A stretch of 64,000 bases of DNA, from contig VCMS01000003.1 in NCBI GenBank assembly GCA_022539475.1, forward strand, positions 497,199-561,198. The letters are read 5' to 3'. This stretch comes from Gracilaria domingensis. Lineage: Eukaryota > Rhodophyta > Florideophyceae > Gracilariales > Gracilariaceae. The translations under genes were made by a program, and so were the position numbers. Below the pieces are notes generated by a model, which was not told the origin of the DNA, did no database searches, and worked only from the letters and a program-made list of their open reading frames with translations. The first letter of the stretch is position 1. Every line of letters starts with the position of its first letter. Positions 62,206 through 64,000 of this stretch are shown piece after piece.

Positions 62206-62233
62206 ACATTTTTCAAAAAATCGCCCAAAACGT

Positions 62234-62305
62234 GCCCGCGGGCGGGGGGGGTCGGTCGTGTTAGGGTAGGTACCCTAACACGACCGACCCCCCCCGCCCG
62301 CGGGC
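62234..62305. repeat. GC-rich palindrome 2 (72 bp)
   Basis: Same arm as palindrome 1, perfect around a GG centre. Followed by the spacer ATAAAATCGCACATTTTTC and on, shared with palindrome 1. Confidence 0.9.
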
Positions 62306-62339
62306 ATAAAATCGCACATTTTTCAAAAAATCGCCCAAA

Positions 62340-62418
62340 ACGTGCCCGCGGGCGGGGGGGGTCGGTGTGTTAGGGTACCTACCCTAACACGACCGACCCC
62401 CCCCGCCCGCGGGCACGT
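62340..62418. repeat. GC-rich palindrome 3 (79 bp)
   Basis: Outer ACGT on both sides, centre CC instead of GG. The left arm has lost two bases in GTCGGTCGTG. Confidence 0.9.
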
Positions 62419-62502
62419 TCTGGCCACATTCTGGCACCCTCCGGAGACCTCCCAAAACACTCCTCCCGGCACTTCCTGTACCCACTGCGTCACCTTAGTG
62501 CA

Positions 62503-62624
62503 CCATCCCGTCATCTTAACCCTCCAGACACTCCCTAATTTCCGGGATGGTGCACTGAGGTGACCATCCCGTCTTCTCCACCCTCCAGACACTCCCTAAT
62601 TTCCGGGATGGTTCACTGAGGTGA
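62503..62624. repeat. Central 61-bp tandem repeat, two copies
   Basis: 62503-62563 and 62564-62624, each starting CCATCCCGTC and ending GCACTGAGGTGA or TCACTGAGGTGA. Each unit also holds CCATCCCG/CGGGATGG as an inverted pair. Confidence 0.85.
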
Positions 62625-62700
62625 CGCAGTGGGTACAAGAAGTGCCGGGAGGAGTGTTTTGGGAGGTCTCCGGAGGGTGCCAAAAAATCGTCGAAAACGT

Positions 62701-62771
62701 GCCCGCGGGCGGGGGGTCCGGTCGTGTTAGGGTAGGTACCCTAACACGACTGGACCCCCCCGCCCGCGGGC
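62701..62771. repeat. GC-rich palindrome 4 (71 bp)
   Basis: GCCCGCGGGC, G run, TCCGGTCGTG, TTAGGGTA, GG centre, mirror image with one T for C. Belongs to the right half of the region. Confidence 0.9.
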
Positions 62772-62809
62772 ACATTTTGGACGATTTTTTGAAAAATGTG
62801 CGATTTTAT

Positions 62810-62880
62810 GCCCGCGGGCGGGGGGTCCGGTCGTGTTAGGGTACCTACCCTAACACGACCGGACCCCCCCGCCCGCGGGC
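62810..62880. repeat. GC-rich palindrome 5 (71 bp)
   Basis: As palindrome 4 but with a CC centre. Preceded by GAAAAATGTGCGATTTTAT, the mirror of the spacer after palindrome 1. Confidence 0.9.
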
Positions 62881-63070
62881 ACGTTCTGGTCACATTCCGG
62901 CGCCTTCCGGAGACCTCCCAAAACACTCCTCCCGGCACTTCCGGCAGTGATTTCGCTGCACACGCCGTACACATATATCAAACTAGAGAAAACTAGCGCT
63001 TCACACCCACTTGATCCGCGACTTTTAGCACAATACGGGACCGTTGCAATAGCTCCGAATCGCGACGTGG

Positions 63071-63112
63071 CCGACACGCGACGCTATCGCTCCGACACGC
63101 GACGCTATCGCT
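63071..63112. repeat. Two tandem copies of a 21-bp unit
   Basis: CCGACACGCGACGCTATCGC plus T, repeated exactly, just upstream of the right leader repeat. It is absent from the left side, so it is specific to the rightward promoter. Confidence 0.85.
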
Positions 63113-63124
63113 CCGAGCGGACAC

Positions 63125-63217
63125 GGACACGGACGAGACTGGCAGTGCGCTGGGAGGAGCTGCCGAAAGCGGGGGTGCCCAGCGTAAGTCGCCATTTAAA
63201 GGCTCGCCTCCGTTGTT
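63125..63217 (+). repeat. 93-bp leader repeat, right arm
   Basis: Inverted copy of 61756-61848. Contains GTAAGT at 63184-63189 and TTTAAA at 63195-63200. Ends 12 bp before the ATG at 63230. Confidence 0.85.
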
Positions 63218-63229
63218 TGCGCTGAAGCG

Positions 63230-64000
63230 ATGGATTCCACCGATGTTGGAGAGGAGATACATCCTATCGACATGAGTGCTCCGCCTCCGGCGTTCCATGC
63301 ATATGTCAGACTTTTCTTGGTTCTTCGCGATGCTTTGGCAAACAGCGATGGAGGCCCTGATCGGCCACGGGACGTGGGGTTTAGAGGGTTAATAGAGTTC
63401 TGCGCCGAGAACTATAAGGATATTCCGGAGGCAAGGAAGATGTTTGAGGAGGCCACTAACTCCAAGAACCTGCAGAACTTGACACTGCAACAGCTGCGAA
63501 AGAGTGTTGTGAATAACAAACCTGTGGAACAGCGATATCTTGTAACGAAGCTTCTTGACAAGAAGGACGGGGATGAGGACCAGAGACTGCGCGATTTTTT
63601 CCTTCTCTCTATGGATATGGGTATATACCTACCGGTGCGATGCCTGGTTGGTTATTTCATGACCAGGAGAAAGCAGGTTCTGAAGACGACAGTGTTCATC
63701 CCACCAACAGCTGTGAACCCATTTGAGGTCGTTATATACTTATCATACCTCGGCCACATAATGGGAGAGAACGACAACATCCGAATGATGAAGAAGAAAC
63801 AACCGAAAAAGAAACGAAAAGTGAACCATGCACCAGCTGTGTACATACCCACTTTTACGTCGTTCTCCAAAGACAACTGTGATCGACTGGGATTCGGTAT
63901 CAGTGAGGTCGTATGGGCATGGAGTTGTTTTGCGGCTCATCTTGGATACACGAACGTTCAGCACATGGTGAAACCATACATTTACATGAATATGCAGAGG
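63230..64000 (+). CDS. Unknown nuclear protein, divergent partner of the ORF cluster (3' partial)
   Basis: An ATG at 63230 opens a frame that runs to the window end without a stop (257 codons). It begins MDSTDVGEEIHPIDMS. The middle is helical (EARKMFEEATNSKNLQNLTL; RLRDFFLLSMDMGIYLPVRC). At about residues 188-198 it has MKKKQPKKKRKV, which includes an exact classical monopartite nuclear localisation signal. No family is recognised. The shared leader with ORF1 suggests co-expression. It may be the replication or transposition protein of the element. Confidence 0.7.
   Translation, partial: MDSTDVGEEIHPIDMSAPPPAFHAYVRLFLVLRDALANSDGGPDRPRDVGFRGLIEFCAENYKDIPEARKMFEEATNSKNLQNLTLQQLRKSVVNNKPVEQRYLVTKLLDKKDGDEDQRLRDFFLLSMDMGIYLPVRCLVGYFMTRRKQVLKTTVFIPPTAVNPFEVVIYLSYLGHIMGENDNIRMMKKKQPKKKRKVNHAPAVYIPTFTSFSKDNCDRLGFGISEVVWAWSCFAAHLGYTNVQHMVKPYIYMNMQR

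Larger units (their letters stand above)
61697..63229. promoter_or_regulatory. Large inverted-repeat region between divergent transcription units
   Basis: 1.5 kb, roughly symmetrical around 62.5 kb. Outer arms are the 93-bp leader repeats. Inside are mirrored unique segments (TAGCGAAATCACTGC near 62055, with GCAGTGATTTCGCTGCA at 62943; GTTTTGGGAGGTC near 62079, with GACCTCCCAAAAC near 62911). Then come five long GC-rich palindromes and, at the centre, a 61-bp tandem repeat. It looks like a bidirectional promoter and/or a replication or recombination origin. Frames inside it have only GTG starts and are not genes. Confidence 0.7.

Noticed and set aside
62140-62870. Telomere repeat array suggested by TTAGGG
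   Set aside because: The hexamer occurs once per palindrome arm and never in tandem. It is part of the hairpin stem, not a telomere.
62074-62950. CRISPR-like repeat-spacer array
   Set aside because: The repeats are long palindromes of unequal spacing and inverted order, in a eukaryotic context, without cas genes.
61728-63225. ORFs of 65-112 aa across the palindromic region
   Set aside because: They start at GTG, change with the repeats and exist only because of the inverted duplication.

Overview
The window looks like nuclear DNA of a red alga, most likely a florideophyte such as Chondrus. This is an inference from four things: intron-poor eukaryotic genes, a plastid-type HHL1-like protein, a tRNA-Tyr gene with an extra insertion in its D-loop (ectopic tRNA introns are known from red algae), and a heavy load of chromodomain Ty3/gypsy retrotransposons. 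No database search was possible, so every name rests on motifs and family resemblance.

Layout. 1-16.2 kb is a compact housekeeping block: a partial Lys/Ser-rich protein, epsilon-COP, cysteinyl-tRNA synthetase, Pcc1 (KEOPS), tRNA-Tyr with two insertions, an HHL1-like plastid protein, an XRCC3-like RAD51 paralog, a 2115-aa XMAP215/TOG protein and an unknown multi-pass membrane protein. 16.2-25.8 kb is nearly gene-free apart from one or two small secreted-protein candidates. 25.8-29.3 kb holds two divergent paralogous membrane proteins of unknown function. 30.2-51.5 kb is a nest of mobile DNA: decayed pogo-like and hAT transposase genes, a Ty3/gypsy element (element 2) inserted in the hAT, and a complete 11.8-kb Ty3/gypsy element (element 1) inserted in the LTR of element 2. 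52-57.5 kb carries a frameshifted coiled-coil gene, a ribulose-phosphate-epimerase fragment, a ketopantoate-reductase-like gene and two tail-to-tail HAD phosphatase-like paralogs, one with lost catalytic residues. 57.8-64 kb is an unfamiliar unit.

Element 1 is well defined. It has 857-bp LTRs starting TG and ending CA, a 5-bp target-site duplication CAATC, a primer binding site matching the 3' end of the tRNA-Tyr encoded at 5 kb with one mismatch, a polypurine tract, gag and pol. It also carries a long ORF antisense to the element RNA between the chromodomain and the 3' LTR. Element 2 carries a diverged homologue of that antisense ORF in the same place, so it is an inherited part of this lineage.

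The best candidate for something undescribed is 57.8-64.0 kb. Five leftward ORFs (about 3.7 kb) follow one another, each in the -1 frame of its predecessor, and two of them have no ATG near their start. They include a ParB-like domain and a 2-oxoglutarate-dioxygenase-like domain split over two frames. A rightward ORF with a perfect classical nuclear localisation motif leaves from the other side of a 1.5-kb inverted-repeat region built from five GC-rich palindromes of 71-92 bp. The two transcription units share an almost identical 93-bp leader in inverted orientation. This may be a mobile or virus-derived element with a central bidirectional promoter or origin.
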